Counted from the first letter of the stretch, positions 26,018 through 35,301 are shown. The stretch is 35,301 bases of DNA from Salinarimonas sp. (GCA_020832565.1 JAFIEI010000042.1:1-35301); one strand, 5' to 3'. Program-made: numbers and translations. Notes: generated from the letters alone by a model not told the origin.

Positions 26018-26923
26018 ATGGACAGGTTCGGCGATCTCGACATCTTCGCCCGCGTCGTGGCTGCCGGCAGCATGTCCCAGGCGGGGCGTGAGACGGGCCT
26101 GTCGCCCGCAGTGATCTCGAAGCGCATCCGGCGGCTGGAGGAGCGGCTCGGCGTGCGCCTGCTGCAGCGCACGACCCGCCAGCTTGCGCTGACCGAAGCG
26201 GGGCAAGGCTTCCACGAGCGGGTCGTGGGGATCCTCGCGGCGATCGAGGAAGCCGAGACAGAGGCCGGGCAGGGTGCGGCGGAAGCGCGCGGTCTGCTGC
26301 GGATCTCCGCGCCGACATCCTTCGGGCGGCTGCACATCGCACCTTTCATGCAGCGCTTTCTCGACGCGCATCCAGCGCTCAGCCTGGACATGACCCTCAC
26401 TGATGCCTTCGTCGACATTATCGGCGAGGGCTATGACCTTGCGATCCGCATCGCCGATCTGGGCGATTCGAGTCTGATCGCGCGCCGGCTCGCACCGGCC
26501 CATCGCGTCCTGTGCGCGGCGCCGTCCTATGTCGCCCGCGCGGGCATGCCGAAGGCGTTGAGCGATCTCGCCGACCATGCGCTGTTGATCCACAACGCCT
26601 CCGAATGGCGGCTGGAGGGGCCGGAGGGTCCTGCCACGGTGCGCGTCACCAGCCGGCTGCGCACCAATTCGAGCGAGGTGGTGCGCGAGGCGGTGCTGGC
26701 CGGAGGCGGCATTGCGCTACGCTCGACCTGGGATGTGGGGCCCGAACTGAAATCGGGGGCGCTGGTGCGGATCCTGCCGCAATATGGCTCGTCGACACGG
26801 CTCGGCGTCTACGCGCTCTATCCCTCGCGCCGCCATGTCGAGCAGAAGCTGCGCGTTTTCGTGGAATTCCTGCAGGGTCTTTACGCGCCGGCGCCGTATT
26901 GGGATGCCGGCCTCGATCTGTAG
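26018..26923 (+). CDS. LysR-family transcriptional regulator (CrgA-like clade)
   Basis: A protein of 301 residues, a normal LysR length. The N-terminal winged helix-turn-helix (1 to about 60) reads MDRFGDLDIFARVVAAGSMS, then ISKRIRRLEERLGVRLLQRT. A periplasmic-binding-protein-like effector domain follows, with RGLLRISAPTSFGRLHIAP and GEGYDLAIRIADLGDSSLIA. This layout is typical of the CrgA/PA-type LysR clade. It probably senses a small organic acid and controls the divergent glcDEF operon, whose promoter region it shares (154 bp). The effector is unknown. The ATG at 26018 has GGGGG about 6 bp upstream; the earlier in-frame ATG at 25982 lacks a ribosome-binding site. It converges with the acyltransferase gene with only 4 bp between stop codons. 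Confidence 0.9.
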   Translation: MDRFGDLDIFARVVAAGSMSQAGRETGLSPAVISKRIRRLEERLGVRLLQRTTRQLALTEAGQGFHERVVGILAAIEEAETEAGQGAAEARGLLRISAPTSFGRLHIAPFMQRFLDAHPALSLDMTLTDAFVDIIGEGYDLAIRIADLGDSSLIARRLAPAHRVLCAAPSYVARAGMPKALSDLADHALLIHNASEWRLEGPEGPATVRVTSRLRTNSSEVVREAVLAGGGIALRSTWDVGPELKSGALVRILPQYGSSTRLGVYALYPSRRHVEQKLRVFVEFLQGLYAPAPYWDAGLDL

Positions 26924-26927
26924 CGGC

Positions 26928-27926
26928 TCAGTCTTCGAGCTTCTCGCCCGTGAATTTCGGGCGCCAGCGCCGGTGCATCCACAGCCATTGCTCGGGATGC
27001 TCGCGCAGCCAGCCTTCGATGACGCGGCTCATCGCCTGCATCGCGCCCTGTACGTCGATCTCGCCGTTCTCGTCGCGCGGCAGATCGAGGGGCGGGGTGA
27101 GTTCCAGGCGAAACCGCCGCCCCGGCAGGCGCACCACGCGCACACCGTGGACGGGGCATTCGAAACGTCGGGCGAATTTCGCCATGATCGGATTGGTCAG
27201 GGCGGGGCGGCCCATGAAATCGACGATCACGCCGCGGGTGAAATGCTGGTCGATCAGCATGCCGAGATGCCCGCCGCGTTCCAGCACACCCTGCATCGCG
27301 AAGGCCGCGCCCTGGCGCGCCGCCTCCAGCCCGCCCATGGTCTGGCTGCGCACTTCGTGCACCGCGCGCGCGACGGCGACCGCATTGGGCGCGCGGAACA
27401 CGGCCGTGGCTTCGAGCCCGTAGCGCGCCGCACAGATGGCCGGCAGTTCCCAATTGGCGAAATGGCCGGAGAAGATGATGCCGGGCTTGTCGTCATCGCG
27501 CAGGTTCTCGAAATGATCGATCCCCGATACTTCGATGTTGCCGGCATCGGGATTGTCGGGGTCGAAATCCACGAGGCTGTCCAGATGGGCGTATTCGGCC
27601 CCGGTGCGGCCGAGATTGTCCCAGGCTCCCCGCGCGATCCGCTTCACCTCTTCGTCGCTGATCCCGGGGAACGCGCGTCGGATATTGTCCTTCGCGGTGC
27701 GGTGGGCCGGGAGAAGCGGGCCGATATTGCGGGCGAGAAATGCGCCGAAATCAGCCGAGCGCTCGGCCCCGAGGGCGCGGGCGATCGAGAAAAGGATACG
27801 GATGCCGATTGCAGCCAGCTGATCGAGGCTGCGCGCGGCGAAACGGGCTAGGCGAAGGCGCCAGGCGAACACGCTGATACGGATCCTTGATGGCAGAATG
27901 AGACGGCGAAATGAGGATTGCGGCAC
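26928..27926 (-). CDS. Lipid A biosynthesis lauroyl-type acyltransferase (HtrB/LpxL family)
   Basis: A protein of up to 332 residues. It has the lysophospholipid-acyltransferase catalytic HX4E motif SGHFANWE (His155, Glu160). Further family segments are MLIDQHFTRGVIVDFMGRPA (dinucleotide/acyl-donor region), NIRRAFPG and the C-terminal EQWLWMHRRW, characteristic of LpxL/LpxM. These enzymes add a secondary acyl chain to lipid A at the cytoplasmic face of the inner membrane. Which chain and donor (ordinary or very-long-chain) cannot be decided. The start is uncertain: the frame opens with GTG at 27926 and no clear ribosome-binding site, and GTG at 27872 is a possible alternative. It is divergent from ispH, which is functionally unrelated. 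Confidence 0.88.
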   Translation of the reverse strand: MPQSSFRRLILPSRIRISVFAWRLRLARFAARSLDQLAAIGIRILFSIARALGAERSADFGAFLARNIGPLLPAHRTAKDNIRRAFPGISDEEVKRIARGAWDNLGRTGAEYAHLDSLVDFDPDNPDAGNIEVSGIDHFENLRDDDKPGIIFSGHFANWELPAICAARYGLEATAVFRAPNAVAVARAVHEVRSQTMGGLEAARQGAAFAMQGVLERGGHLGMLIDQHFTRGVIVDFMGRPALTNPIMAKFARRFECPVHGVRVVRLPGRRFRLELTPPLDLPRDENGEIDVQGAMQAMSRVIEGWLREHPEQWLWMHRRWRPKFTGEKLED

Positions 27927-28009
27927 CGTCTGTTCACCATCACGGCGACGCGGTCAAGCCCGTCGGCGCGAAAGACGGGGGTGTTTTGCCGCATTCGGTG
28001 CCGGAATGC

Positions 28010-28038
28010 TTGACAGAGGGGGTGATCTCGCCACATCC
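28010..28038 (+). promoter_or_regulatory. Possible promoter of the ispH-thrB-rnhA operon
   Basis: A perfect TTGACA (28010-28015) lies in the 117-bp gap before ispH. At a 17-base spacing the -10 position reads ACATCC (28033-28038), a poor match. Only the -35 is convincing. Confidence 0.33.
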
Positions 28039-28043
28039 CGTAA

Positions 28044-29012
28044 ATGATGAGCATGCCCAAGCCGCCTCTGACGATTCTGCTCTGCGCGCCGCGCGGTTTC
28101 TGCGCGGGGGTCGTGCGCGCCATTGATGCCGTCGAGAAGGCGCTGACGATCCATGGTGCGCCGGTCTATGTGCGCCACGAGATCGTCCACAACAAATACG
28201 TGGTCGAGAGCCTGCGCAAGAAGGGGGCTGTCTTCGTCAAGGAATTGCACGAGATCCCCGACGGCGATGCGCCGGTCATTTTCTCCGCGCACGGCGTTCC
28301 GAAATCGGTACCCGAGGAGGCCATGCGGCGGCGGATGTTTGCCATCGATGCCACCTGTCCGCTCGTCACCAAGGTGCATCGCGAGGCTGCAATTCACGCC
28401 AAACGCGGGCGCCATGTCCTGCTCGTCGGCCATGCCGGCCATCCGGAAGTGGTCGGCACGATGGGGCAGTTGCCGCAAGGCGCGATCACCCTGGTCGAGA
28501 CGCTGGAAGATGTGGCGCGGCTCGACCCGCCAGATCCCGCCAATCTCGCCTTCGTCACCCAGACGACGCTCTCCGTCGATGATACCGCCCAGATCGTCGA
28601 GGCGCTGCAGGCACGCTTTCCGGATATGGTCGCACCCCACAAGGAAGACATCTGCTATGCCACCACGAACCGCCAGGAGGCGGTGAAGAAGGTGGCGCCG
28701 ATGGTCGATGCGATGATCGTCGTCGGCTCGCCGAACTCCTCCAACTCGCAGCGCCTGCGCGAGGTGGCCGAGCGCGCTGGCTGCAAGGTCGCGTCACTGG
28801 TCAATCGCGGGCAGGATATCGACTGGTCACGCTACGGTGACATCCGCTCGCTCGGAATCACGGCGGGCGCCTCGGCGCCGGAAGTGCTGGTCGAGGAGAT
28901 CATCGACGCCTTTGCCGGGCGCTACGATGTCGCGGTCGAAACTGTCACCACGACGGATGAGGACGTGTTCTTCCCCCTGCCGCGCGAATTGCGCGGCGCT
29001 GCTGCGGAGTGA
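28044..29012 (+). CDS. ispH: 4-hydroxy-3-methylbut-2-enyl diphosphate reductase
   Basis: A protein of 322 residues. It keeps the three cysteines that hold the [4Fe-4S] cluster: Cys20 in [12 protein letters not shown], Cys105 in [11 protein letters not shown] and Cys204 in [10 protein letters not shown]. The substrate-binding motifs [21 protein letters not shown] and [12 protein letters not shown] are also present. It makes isopentenyl and dimethylallyl diphosphate in the last step of the MEP isoprenoid pathway. Three in-frame ATGs (28044, 28047, 28053) are possible starts and no strong ribosome-binding site separates them. thrB follows after 3 bp. The ispH-thrB-rnhA arrangement is conserved among Hyphomicrobiales as I recall. 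Confidence 0.97.
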   Translation: MMSMPKPPLTILLCAPRGFCAGVVRAIDAVEKALTIHGAPVYVRHEIVHNKYVVESLRKKGAVFVKELHEIPDGDAPVIFSAHGVPKSVPEEAMRRRMFAIDATCPLVTKVHREAAIHAKRGRHVLLVGHAGHPEVVGTMGQLPQGAITLVETLEDVARLDPPDPANLAFVTQTTLSVDDTAQIVEALQARFPDMVAPHKEDICYATTNRQEAVKKVAPMVDAMIVVGSPNSSNSQRLREVAERAGCKVASLVNRGQDIDWSRYGDIRSLGITAGASAPEVLVEEIIDAFAGRYDVAVETVTTTDEDVFFPLPRELRGAAAE

Positions 29013-29015
29013 GCC

Positions 29016-29981
29016 GTGGCCGTCTATACGGAAGTCCCCGAGGACGCGCTCTTCGCTTTCGTGGCGCAATACGAGATCGGCGAGGTGCTCGCCTTCAAGG
29101 GTATCGCCGAGGGCGTCGAGAATACCAATTACTACCTCCACACCTCGCAGGGCGATTACATCCTCACGCTTTATGAAAAGCGCGTTCGCGAGGATGAATT
29201 GCCCTTCTTCATCAACCTGATGGAGCATCTCGCGCGGCGCGGGCTCAATTGCCCGCAGCCCCTGCGCACGCGCGACGGCGAGAAGCTCGGGCGGCTATGC
29301 GGGCGGGCTGCCGCGATCTTCACCTTCCTCGAGGGCCTGGCCATCCGCCGGCCCAACGCGACGCATTGCGGCGCGCTCGGCGCGGCGCTGGCGCAGATGC
29401 ACGAGGCGGGGGCCGATTTCGGCATGCGGCGCACGAATGCGCTGTCGCTCGCCGGCTGGCCGCCGCTCTTCGCTGCGGCCGAGGATCGCGCGGAAGAGGT
29501 CGCGCCCGGCCTGACCAAGCGCATCCGCGAGGAGCTCGCCTTTCTCGAGAACAACTGGCCGCGCGGCCTGCCCGAGGGCGTCATCCATGCCGATCTCTTC
29601 CCCGACAACGCCTTCTTCATCGGCGAGGAAGTGTCGGGCATCATCGATTTCTATTTCGCCTGCACCGATTATTTCGCTTATGACCTCGCTATCTGCCTGA
29701 ACGCCTGGTGTTTCGAGGCCGATCACAGCTTCAACGTCACCAAGGCCAAGGCCATGCTCGCCGGCTACGAGAGCGTTCGCCGGCTGGAGGATGCGGAGGT
29801 TGATGCGCTGCCGGCACTGTGCCGCGGCGCGACCCTGCGCTTCATGCTCACGCGCCTCGTGGACTGGCTGAACGTACCGCCCGGCGCGCTGGTCAAGCCG
29901 AAGGATCCGCTCGAATACGACCGCAAGCTCGGCTTCCATCGCCGCGTGGAATCGGCGCGCGATTACGGGCTGGTGCGATGA
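29016..29981 (+). CDS. thrB: Homoserine kinase (aminoglycoside-phosphotransferase fold)
   Basis: A protein of 321 residues of the APH-fold ThrB family found in alpha- and other proteobacteria, distinct from the GHMP-type ThrB of E. coli. Signatures are [14 protein letters not shown] (28-41), the catalytic loop [13 protein letters not shown] (His191, Asp193), the metal-binding [18 protein letters not shown] (Asp211) and [12 protein letters not shown]. It phosphorylates L-homoserine for threonine synthesis. The GTG start at 29016 follows GGAG at 29006-29009. The stop overlaps the rnhA start (ATGA), indicating translational coupling. Confidence 0.95.
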   Translation: MAVYTEVPEDALFAFVAQYEIGEVLAFKGIAEGVENTNYYLHTSQGDYILTLYEKRVREDELPFFINLMEHLARRGLNCPQPLRTRDGEKLGRLCGRAAAIFTFLEGLAIRRPNATHCGALGAALAQMHEAGADFGMRRTNALSLAGWPPLFAAAEDRAEEVAPGLTKRIREELAFLENNWPRGLPEGVIHADLFPDNAFFIGEEVSGIIDFYFACTDYFAYDLAICLNAWCFEADHSFNVTKAKAMLAGYESVRRLEDAEVDALPALCRGATLRFMLTRLVDWLNVPPGALVKPKDPLEYDRKLGFHRRVESARDYGLVR

Positions 29982-30412
29982 ACCAGCGCGTGACGGTCTA
30001 TACGGACGGGGCCTGCAAGGGCAATCCGGGCCCGGGCGGCTGGGGTGCGCTGTTGATCTACAATGGCAACGAGCGCGAGCTGAAGGGTGGAGAGGAACTC
30101 ACCACCAATAACCGCATGGAGCTGATGGCCGCGATCATGGCGCTGGAGACGCTCAAGCGCCCCTGTACCGTCGATCTCTTCACCGATTCCCAGTATGTCC
30201 GCCAGGGCATCACCAGCTGGATGCCGGGCTGGAAGGCGCGGGGCTGGAAGACGGCGGATCGCAAGCCGGTCAAGAACGAGGATCTGTGGCGGCGCCTCGA
30301 CGATGCCCGCAACCGCCACGACGTCTCCTGGCACTGGGTCAAGGGCCATGCCGACGACCCGCTCAACCACCGTGTCGACGGGCTGGCGAACGAAGGCATT
30401 CCGCAGCGCTGA
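29978..30412 (+). CDS. rnhA: Ribonuclease HI
   Basis: A protein of 144 residues, a typical RNase HI. All four metal-binding acidic residues are present at exactly the E. coli numbers: Asp10 in [15 protein letters not shown], Glu48 in [10 protein letters not shown], Asp70 in LFTDSQYV and Asp134 in HRVDGLA. His124 in VKGHADD is also present, and the basic protrusion [17 protein letters not shown] is kept. It removes the RNA strand of RNA-DNA hybrids. The ATG at 29978 overlaps the thrB stop; the longer open frame upstream is antisense-like and overlaps thrB. It converges on a thioesterase gene with 9 bp between stops and no visible terminator. Confidence 0.97.
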   Translation: MNQRVTVYTDGACKGNPGPGGWGALLIYNGNERELKGGEELTTNNRMELMAAIMALETLKRPCTVDLFTDSQYVRQGITSWMPGWKARGWKTADRKPVKNEDLWRRLDDARNRHDVSWHWVKGHADDPLNHRVDGLANEGIPQR

Positions 30413-30421
30413 GGCGCCGGA

Positions 30422-30865
30422 TCAATATTCCGTCGTCTTCTTGGTGCGATAGCGGAACGTACCCTCGCCGAAAGCGACCATGACGCCCTCCGCGTCGAAG
30501 ACCTCCGCTGATGCAAAAAACGTATTGCGCCCGCCGCCGCGCTTCTTCCCGACGGTGCGCAGCATGCCTGCGCGCGCCGGCGCGGTGAAGCTCGTCGTCA
30601 GGGAGAGCGTGGCGACGCCGCGCTGTTCGCCGGGCGTGTCGGTATAGGAGCCGCAGAAACCGCAAGCCGTATCGATCAGCGCGGCCAGGACGCCGCCATG
30701 CACCACGCCGACCCGGTTGCGGTGCTGCTCGTCGATCTCCATTTCGAGCACGGCCTCGCCCTCTCGCCATTCGGCCAGGCGATAGGCCATCGCACGCTGG
30801 AATCCTGCCGGCTTTTCACCCGTCATGGCCAGCAGGCCGGGGTCCTCGAAATCATCCATTTTCAT
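30422..30865 (-). CDS. PaaI-family thioesterase
   Basis: A protein of 147 residues with the classic PaaI hotdog motif GVVHGGVLAALIDTACGF (His56-Gly57-Gly58, catalytic Asp65), then the strands LSLTTSFTAPARAG and RNTFFASAEVFDAEG. It probably hydrolyses acyl-CoAs. It is the last gene of the minus-strand acyl-CoA operon, 39 bp after the short-chain dehydrogenase, so it may release the end product or rescue stalled CoA. ATG at 30865 is chosen; a second Met at codon 3 is equally possible and the ribosome-binding site is only weakly purine-rich. It shows only family-level similarity to the thioesterase at 297-758. Confidence 0.9.
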   Translation of the reverse strand: MKMDDFEDPGLLAMTGEKPAGFQRAMAYRLAEWREGEAVLEMEIDEQHRNRVGVVHGGVLAALIDTACGFCGSYTDTPGEQRGVATLSLTTSFTAPARAGMLRTVGKKRGGGRNTFFASAEVFDAEGVMVAFGEGTFRYRTKKTTEY

Positions 30866-30904
30866 CGTCTTTTCTTCTTCGTTGGCGTCCCGGGCGCGAC
30901 CGGA

Positions 30905-31672
30905 TCAGGCGATGGTCACACCACCATCGACCGTGATGACGGTTCCCGTCATGAAGGCGGCGGCGGGGGAGGCGAGGAAGGCCGCGACGCCGGATATATC
31001 TTCCGGATCGCCGATTCGACGCAAGGGGGTCGTCTCCTCGCGCAGCGACCGGCGCTGCGGGTCCTCCCAGAGCGCGCGGGCGAAATCGGTCTTGATCAGC
31101 CCCGGCGCGATGCAGTTGACGCGGATGTTCTGCGGGCCCCATTCGGCGCCGAGCTGGCGCGCGAGGGCGAAATCGGCGGCCTTGGAGATGCCGTAGGCGC
31201 CGATATTCTCCGATGCGCGCAAGCCCGCGATCGAGGAGATGATCACGACGGCGCCGCCGCGCTCCGCGAGATGCGCTCGCGCGTCGCTGCAGAGCCAGAG
31301 ATTGCTCTTGACGTTGGCGTTCATCACCTTGTCGAAGGCGCCGTCATCGATATCACTGAGCGGCCCGTAATAGGGGTTCACCGCCGCATTGCAGATGAGG
31401 ATGTCGATGCCGCCATAGGCCTTCACCGTCTCATCGATCAGCGCGGTGACTTCGTCGCGCCGGGAGATGTTGCAGGGCACGACGATCGCCTCGCCGCCGC
31501 GATCGCGGATCTCCTGCGCGACCGGCTCGCAGGCCTCGCGCTTGCGCGAGGAGATCACCACCTTCGCGCCGAGATCGGCCATGGTCATGGCGATGGCGCG
31601 CCCGATCCCCTTGCTGGAGCCGGTGATGATGGCACGTTTGCCGGTGAGATCGAAGGGATGCGGCACGTTCAT
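30905..31672 (-). CDS. Short-chain dehydrogenase/reductase
   Basis: A protein of 255 residues, a classical SDR. The cofactor-binding [12 protein letters not shown] (17-28) is followed by the structural NAA motif (95-97). The active site has a Ser in IISSIAG (146-147), Tyr160 and Lys164 in [10 protein letters not shown], and the C-terminal [17 protein letters not shown]. The C-terminus ends GTVITVDGG, as in FabG-like enzymes. It probably oxidises a 3-hydroxyacyl-CoA or related alcohol with NAD(P). The ATG at 31672 overlaps the stop of the upstream acyl-CoA dehydrogenase (ATGA). This context favours a beta-oxidation step over fatty-acid synthesis. Confidence 0.92.
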   Translation of the reverse strand: MNVPHPFDLTGKRAIITGSSKGIGRAIAMTMADLGAKVVISSRKREACEPVAQEIRDRGGEAIVVPCNISRRDEVTALIDETVKAYGGIDILICNAAVNPYYGPLSDIDDGAFDKVMNANVKSNLWLCSDARAHLAERGGAVVIISSIAGLRASENIGAYGISKAADFALARQLGAEWGPQNIRVNCIAPGLIKTDFARALWEDPQRRSLREETTPLRRIGDPEDISGVAAFLASPAAAFMTGTVITVDGGVTIA

Positions 31673-32904
31673 GCTTCGCCTCGCGGACGCTGCTGCATGT
31701 GCTTCTTCAGTTCGAGCTTGGCCACCGTCTCGCGATGCACCTCGTCCGGCCCGTCGGCGAGGCGCAGGATCCGTGAACGGGCATAGGCATATGCGAGGTG
31801 GAAATCCTGGGCGACACCGCCGCCGCCGCAGACCTGGATGGCGCGGTCGATCACCTTCTGCGCCATGTTGGGGCCGACCACCTTGATCATGGCGATCTCG
31901 GCCCGCGCGGCCTTGTTGCCCACCGCATCCATCATCTTGGCCGCATGCAGCGTGAGCAGGCGCGCCTGGTCGATCTCCATGCGCGATTCCGCGATCCAGT
32001 GGCGGGTGACGCCGTGATCGGCGATGGCGCGACCGAAGGTCTCGCGCGACAGGGCGCGCTTGATCATGGTCTCCAGTGCCCGCTCGGCCACGCCGATGGC
32101 GCGCATGCAATGGTGGATGCGGCCCGGCCCGAGCCGCCCTTGCGCGATCTCGAAGCCGCGCCCCTCGCCGAGGAGGATGTTGGAAGCGGGGACGCGCACA
32201 TTGTCGAAGGTCACCTCGGCATGGCCGTGAGGCGCGTCGTCATAGCCGAACACGGTCAGCGCGCGCTCGACGGTGACGCCCGGCGTGTCCATCGGCACGA
32301 GGATCATCGATTGCTGCTTGTGCTTCTCGGCATCGGGATCGGTCTTGCCCATCAGGATGGCGATCTTGCAGCGTGGATCCATGGCGCCCGAGGTCCACCA
32401 TTTGCGCCCGTTGATGACGTAATCGTCACCATCGCGCTTGATCAGCGTGCGGATATTGGTGGCGTCGGACGAGGCCACGTCGGGCTCCGTCATGGCGAAG
32501 CAGGAGCGGATCTCGCCTTCGAGCAGCGGCTCGAGCCATCGCTTCTTCTGCTCGGGCGTGCCGTAGCGCACGATCGTTTCCATATTGCCGGTATCGGGGG
32601 CAGAGCAGTTGAAGGGCTCGGGCCCGATCGGCGAGCGGCCCATCACTTCGCAGATATGTGCGTATTCGTAGTTCGTCAGCGAATCCGGATATTCGCGCTT
32701 GGGCAGGAAGAGATTCCACAGCCCCTGCGCCTTCGCCTTGGCCTTGAGTTCCTCCATGATTGGCGGAGCGCTCCAGCGCGAGGCGGCGGCGTTGAGCTGC
32801 TCCTCGAAGACATGCTCCGCCGGGTAGACGTGCTCCTCCATGAAGGCGATCACGCGTTCGCGCAATTCCTGTGCGCGCGCTGAAAAGAGCCCGTCTTCCA
32901 TCAT
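31669..32904 (-). CDS. Acyl-CoA dehydrogenase (ACAD10/11-like)
   Basis: A protein of 411 residues with the three acyl-CoA dehydrogenase domains. The flavin-contact segment is [16 protein letters not shown] (135-150), then [18 protein letters not shown] with the canonical WTS (170-172). The later segments [21 protein letters not shown] and [10 protein letters not shown] follow. The relatively long form and the [10 protein letters not shown] motif match the ACAD10/11-like branch, which acts on long or branched acyl-CoAs, although other substrates are possible. Unlike the two upstream dehydrogenases it looks self-sufficient. It starts 22 bp after the pimD-like gene and overlaps the SDR by 4 bp. 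Confidence 0.92.
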   Translation of the reverse strand: MMEDGLFSARAQELRERVIAFMEEHVYPAEHVFEEQLNAAASRWSAPPIMEELKAKAKAQGLWNLFLPKREYPDSLTNYEYAHICEVMGRSPIGPEPFNCSAPDTGNMETIVRYGTPEQKKRWLEPLLEGEIRSCFAMTEPDVASSDATNIRTLIKRDGDDYVINGRKWWTSGAMDPRCKIAILMGKTDPDAEKHKQQSMILVPMDTPGVTVERALTVFGYDDAPHGHAEVTFDNVRVPASNILLGEGRGFEIAQGRLGPGRIHHCMRAIGVAERALETMIKRALSRETFGRAIADHGVTRHWIAESRMEIDQARLLTLHAAKMMDAVGNKAARAEIAMIKVVGPNMAQKVIDRAIQVCGGGGVAQDFHLAYAYARSRILRLADGPDEVHRETVAKLELKKHMQQRPRGEA

Positions 32905-32926
32905 CCCGTATCCCCTTGAAAACGAA

Positions 32927-34075
32927 TCATTCCCCGATCACGCCGCCGAGATCGGCCAGGCGCGTGGTGTGGTGGTCGGTATCGCCGAACAGCTTCTCGA
33001 TCATTGTCGCGCGCTTGAACGAATGCGCCACCTTGTATTCCATCGTGACGGCAACGCCGCCATGCAGCTGCACCGCGTTCTGGCCGACGAAGCGGCAGGA
33101 ATTCCCGATCTGCACCTTGGCCGCCGCGATGGCGCGGGCACGCTCGGTCGCGTCCTCCTCCTGCACCATCATCGAGGCAAAGAACGCCATGGAGCGCGCC
33201 TGTTCCAGCGCGATGAACATGTCGGCGGCAGCGTGCTGGAGGACCTGGAAACTGCCGATATGGGTGCCGAACTGGTTGCGTACTTTCATGTATTCGACGG
33301 TCGCCTCGTGCATATCCGCCATCACCCCGACGGATTCCGCGCACAGGGCCGCGATGGCTTCCTCGACGACGCGTTCGATCACGGGATAGGCCTCGTCACG
33401 GTCGCCGATCAGCGCGTCGGCGGGGACGTGCACATTGTCGAAGGAGATCTCCGCCCCGCGCCCCCCGTCCTGGGTCGGGTAGCCGCGCCGGCTCACGCCC
33501 CCTGCCTTCGCATCGACGAGGAAGAGCGAGATGCCCGCCTCGTCGCGCTGGTTACCGGAGGTGCGCGCCGAGACGATCAGCCGGTCGGCGCTGTCGCCGG
33601 AGAGCACGAGGCCCTTCTCGCCGGAAATCACGTAATGCTCGCCATCGGCCTTCGCCGTGGTGGCGACGTCGAAGAGATCGTAGCGGGCCTGCCGCTCGTG
33701 ATGGGCGAAGGCGTAGAGCGTCTCGCCGGCGGCGATGGCCGTGATATGCTCCGCGCGCTGCTCGGGCGAGCCGGCGCGGCGCAGGATGCCGCCGGAGAGA
33801 ATGACGTTCGCAAGATAGGGCTCGACAACGAGCGCGCGCCCGAACGCCTCCATCACGATCATGGTCTCGACCGGGCCGCCGCCCATCCCGCCGTCATCCT
33901 CGGAGAAGGGCAGGGCGAGCAGGCCCATTTCGGCGAAGGCGCTCCAGATCTCGCGGTCGAAGCCCTCCGCGGAATCGGAGATCTTGCGGCGCCTGTCGAA
34001 ATCGTAGCGCGCGCCGAGCAGCTTCTCGACGCTGTCCTTGAGCATGCGTTGTTCGTCGTTGAGATCGAAATCCAT
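32927..34075 (-). CDS. pimD: Acyl-CoA dehydrogenase, PimD-like small subunit
   Basis: A protein of 382 residues resembling the small subunit of pimeloyl-CoA dehydrogenase of Rhodopseudomonas palustris. It has the start [59 protein letters not shown] and [17 protein letters not shown]. At the flavin loop, where most family members have WTS or WTT, it reads [10 protein letters not shown]. This suggests that it does not form a standard active site alone and works as a heterodimer with the product of the gene 9 bp upstream. The probable substrate is a dicarboxyl- or medium/long-chain acyl-CoA. Confidence 0.85.
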   Translation of the reverse strand: MDFDLNDEQRMLKDSVEKLLGARYDFDRRRKISDSAEGFDREIWSAFAEMGLLALPFSEDDGGMGGGPVETMIVMEAFGRALVVEPYLANVILSGGILRRAGSPEQRAEHITAIAAGETLYAFAHHERQARYDLFDVATTAKADGEHYVISGEKGLVLSGDSADRLIVSARTSGNQRDEAGISLFLVDAKAGGVSRRGYPTQDGGRGAEISFDNVHVPADALIGDRDEAYPVIERVVEEAIAALCAESVGVMADMHEATVEYMKVRNQFGTHIGSFQVLQHAAADMFIALEQARSMAFFASMMVQEEDATERARAIAAAKVQIGNSCRFVGQNAVQLHGGVAVTMEYKVAHSFKRATMIEKLFGDTDHHTTRLADLGGVIGE

Positions 34076-34084
34076 AACCTGTCC

Positions 34085-35284
34085 TCAGAGCCCGAGTATC
34101 GCTTTGGCGATGATGTTCTTCTGAATCTCGTTCGAGCCGCCGTAGATCGAGACCTTGCGCGTGTTGAAATAGTTTGGCGCGATCATCTGCGCCCATTCCG
34201 GGCCGATCGGCGGCTCGTTGCGGCCCTCCTCCTCGGGGGTGAAGGGCAGGGCATAGGGGCCGACCACGTCGAGCAGCAGCTCCGTCGTCGCCTGCTGGAT
34301 CTGCGAGCCCTTGATCTTGAGGATCGAGGAGGCCGGATCGGGCTTGTCGGAGGGCCGGTTGCGCGCCTCGGCCACGACGCGCAGCTGCGTCATTTCCAGT
34401 GCCTTGAGCTCGACTTCGAGGGCGGCGAGCTTTTCGCGGAAGCGCGGATTCTCGATCAGCGGGCGCTCGCCCGATTTCTCGGCGCTGGCGAGGCGGCGGA
34501 TGCGACGCACGCGCTCCTTCGAGATACCGATGCGGGCAATGCCGGTGCGCTCGTTGCCGAGCAGGAACTTGGCGTAGTCCCAGCCCTTGTTCTCCTCGCC
34601 GACGAGGTTCTCGACGGGCACCTTCACATCGTCGAAGAAGATCTCGTTGACCTCATGCCCGCCGTCCAGCGTCTGGATCGGGCGGAGCGTGACGCCGGGG
34701 GATTTCATGTCGATGAGCAGGAAGGAAATGCCCATCTGCTTCTTGGGGGCGTCCGGATTGGTGCGCACCAGGCAGAAGATCCAGTCGGCATGCTGGCCGA
34801 GCGTCGTCCAGGTCTTCTGGCCGTTGACGATGTAATGGTCGCCCTCACGCACGGCGCGGGTCTTCAGCGAGGCGAGATCGGAGCCGGCGCCGGGCTCGGA
34901 GAAGCCCTGGCACCACCAGTCATCCATGTTGCGGATGCGCGGCAGGAAATAGTCCTTCTGCTGCTGATTGCCGAAGGTGTAGATCACCGGCCCGACCATG
35001 CTGACGCCGAAGGAGAGCGGCTCGGGGGCCGGTGCGGCGAGGAGTTCCTCGCGGAAGATGTATTGCTGCACCGGATCCCAGCCCGTTCCGCCATATTCCA
35101 CCGGCCAGTGTGGCGCGGCCCAGCCCTTCGCATTGAGAATGCGCATCCAGGTGACCATGTCATCGCGCGAAAAATGCTTGCCGAGCGTCAGCTTGGCACG
35201 GATCGATTCCGGTACATTCTCGCGAAAGAAGGCGCGGACCTCGTCGCGAAAGGCGATTTCTTCCTCGGTGAATCTCAGATCCAT
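34085..35284 (-). CDS. pimC: Acyl-CoA dehydrogenase, PimC-like large subunit
   Basis: A protein of 399 residues resembling the large subunit of pimeloyl-CoA dehydrogenase. Signatures include WCQGFSEPGAGSDLASLKT (124-142), GQKTWTTLGQHADWIFCLVR with the flavin-contacting WTT, PIQTLDGGHEVNEIFFDDV and the C-terminal YGGSNEIQKNIIAKAIL. Glu245 in LLGNERTGIARIG is the likely catalytic base, by comparison with heteromeric FadE26-type enzymes as I recall them. It introduces the 2,3 double bond of acyl-CoA and passes electrons to electron-transfer flavoprotein. The ATG at 35284 has GGAGGAAG just upstream at the window edge. It is the first visible gene of a five-gene minus-strand operon that may begin outside the window. 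Confidence 0.88.
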   Translation of the reverse strand: MDLRFTEEEIAFRDEVRAFFRENVPESIRAKLTLGKHFSRDDMVTWMRILNAKGWAAPHWPVEYGGTGWDPVQQYIFREELLAAPAPEPLSFGVSMVGPVIYTFGNQQQKDYFLPRIRNMDDWWCQGFSEPGAGSDLASLKTRAVREGDHYIVNGQKTWTTLGQHADWIFCLVRTNPDAPKKQMGISFLLIDMKSPGVTLRPIQTLDGGHEVNEIFFDDVKVPVENLVGEENKGWDYAKFLLGNERTGIARIGISKERVRRIRRLASAEKSGERPLIENPRFREKLAALEVELKALEMTQLRVVAEARNRPSDKPDPASSILKIKGSQIQQATTELLLDVVGPYALPFTPEEEGRNEPPIGPEWAQMIAPNYFNTRKVSIYGGSNEIQKNIIAKAILGL

Positions 35285-35301
35285 CTGTCTCTTCCTCCGC
35301 A

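Overview
The window is a GC-rich chromosomal segment of an alphaproteobacterium, most likely of the order Hyphomicrobiales (Rhizobiales). The evidence is the alphaproteobacterial form of ribosomal proteins L13 and S9, the ispH-thrB-rnhA order, a PimC/PimD-type acyl-CoA dehydrogenase pair, and a glucan/trehalose gene order that I associate with this group. I cannot name a genus. I saw no tRNA, rRNA, CRISPR array, insertion sequence or phage gene.

Layout. Bases 1-2688 hold the 5' end of an enoyl-CoA hydratase gene (minus), a PaaI-type thioesterase (plus), an NYN-domain nuclease-like protein (plus) with its own promoter and a terminator-like leader hairpin, and a membrane-anchored alpha/beta hydrolase (minus). 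Bases 2689-3002 are a regulatory gap with packed inverted repeats and the rplM promoter. rplM-rpsI follow and end at a good intrinsic terminator. Bases 3941-4309 carry that terminator, a dispersed hairpin repeat and a candidate EcfG/RpoE2-type stress promoter.

Bases 4310-21762 are the centrepiece: a 17.5 kb, seven-gene operon glgE - treS/maltokinase fusion - glgB - glgX - treZ - malQ - treY, with gaps of 8 bp or less or 4-bp overlaps throughout. Together the products form a closed loop. TreS turns trehalose into maltose, the fused kinase makes maltose 1-phosphate, GlgE polymerises it to alpha-1,4-glucan and GlgB branches it. GlgX trims the branches and MalQ reshuffles chain lengths. TreY and TreZ turn chain ends back into trehalose. 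The unusual part is GlgE: about 430 extra N-terminal residues look like a second, catalytically dead GlgE-like barrel.

Bases 21790-26923 hold glcD-glcE-glcF (glycolate oxidase, minus strand) and a divergent LysR-type regulator. A 9-bp inverted repeat straddles the likely glcD -10 box. Next come a lipid A-type acyltransferase (minus) and the plus-strand set ispH-thrB-rnhA.

Bases 30422-35284 are a minus-strand acyl-CoA catabolic operon: pimC-like, pimD-like, a third acyl-CoA dehydrogenase, a short-chain dehydrogenase and a second PaaI thioesterase. The long antisense reading frames across the window are GC-bias shadows and are not annotated.
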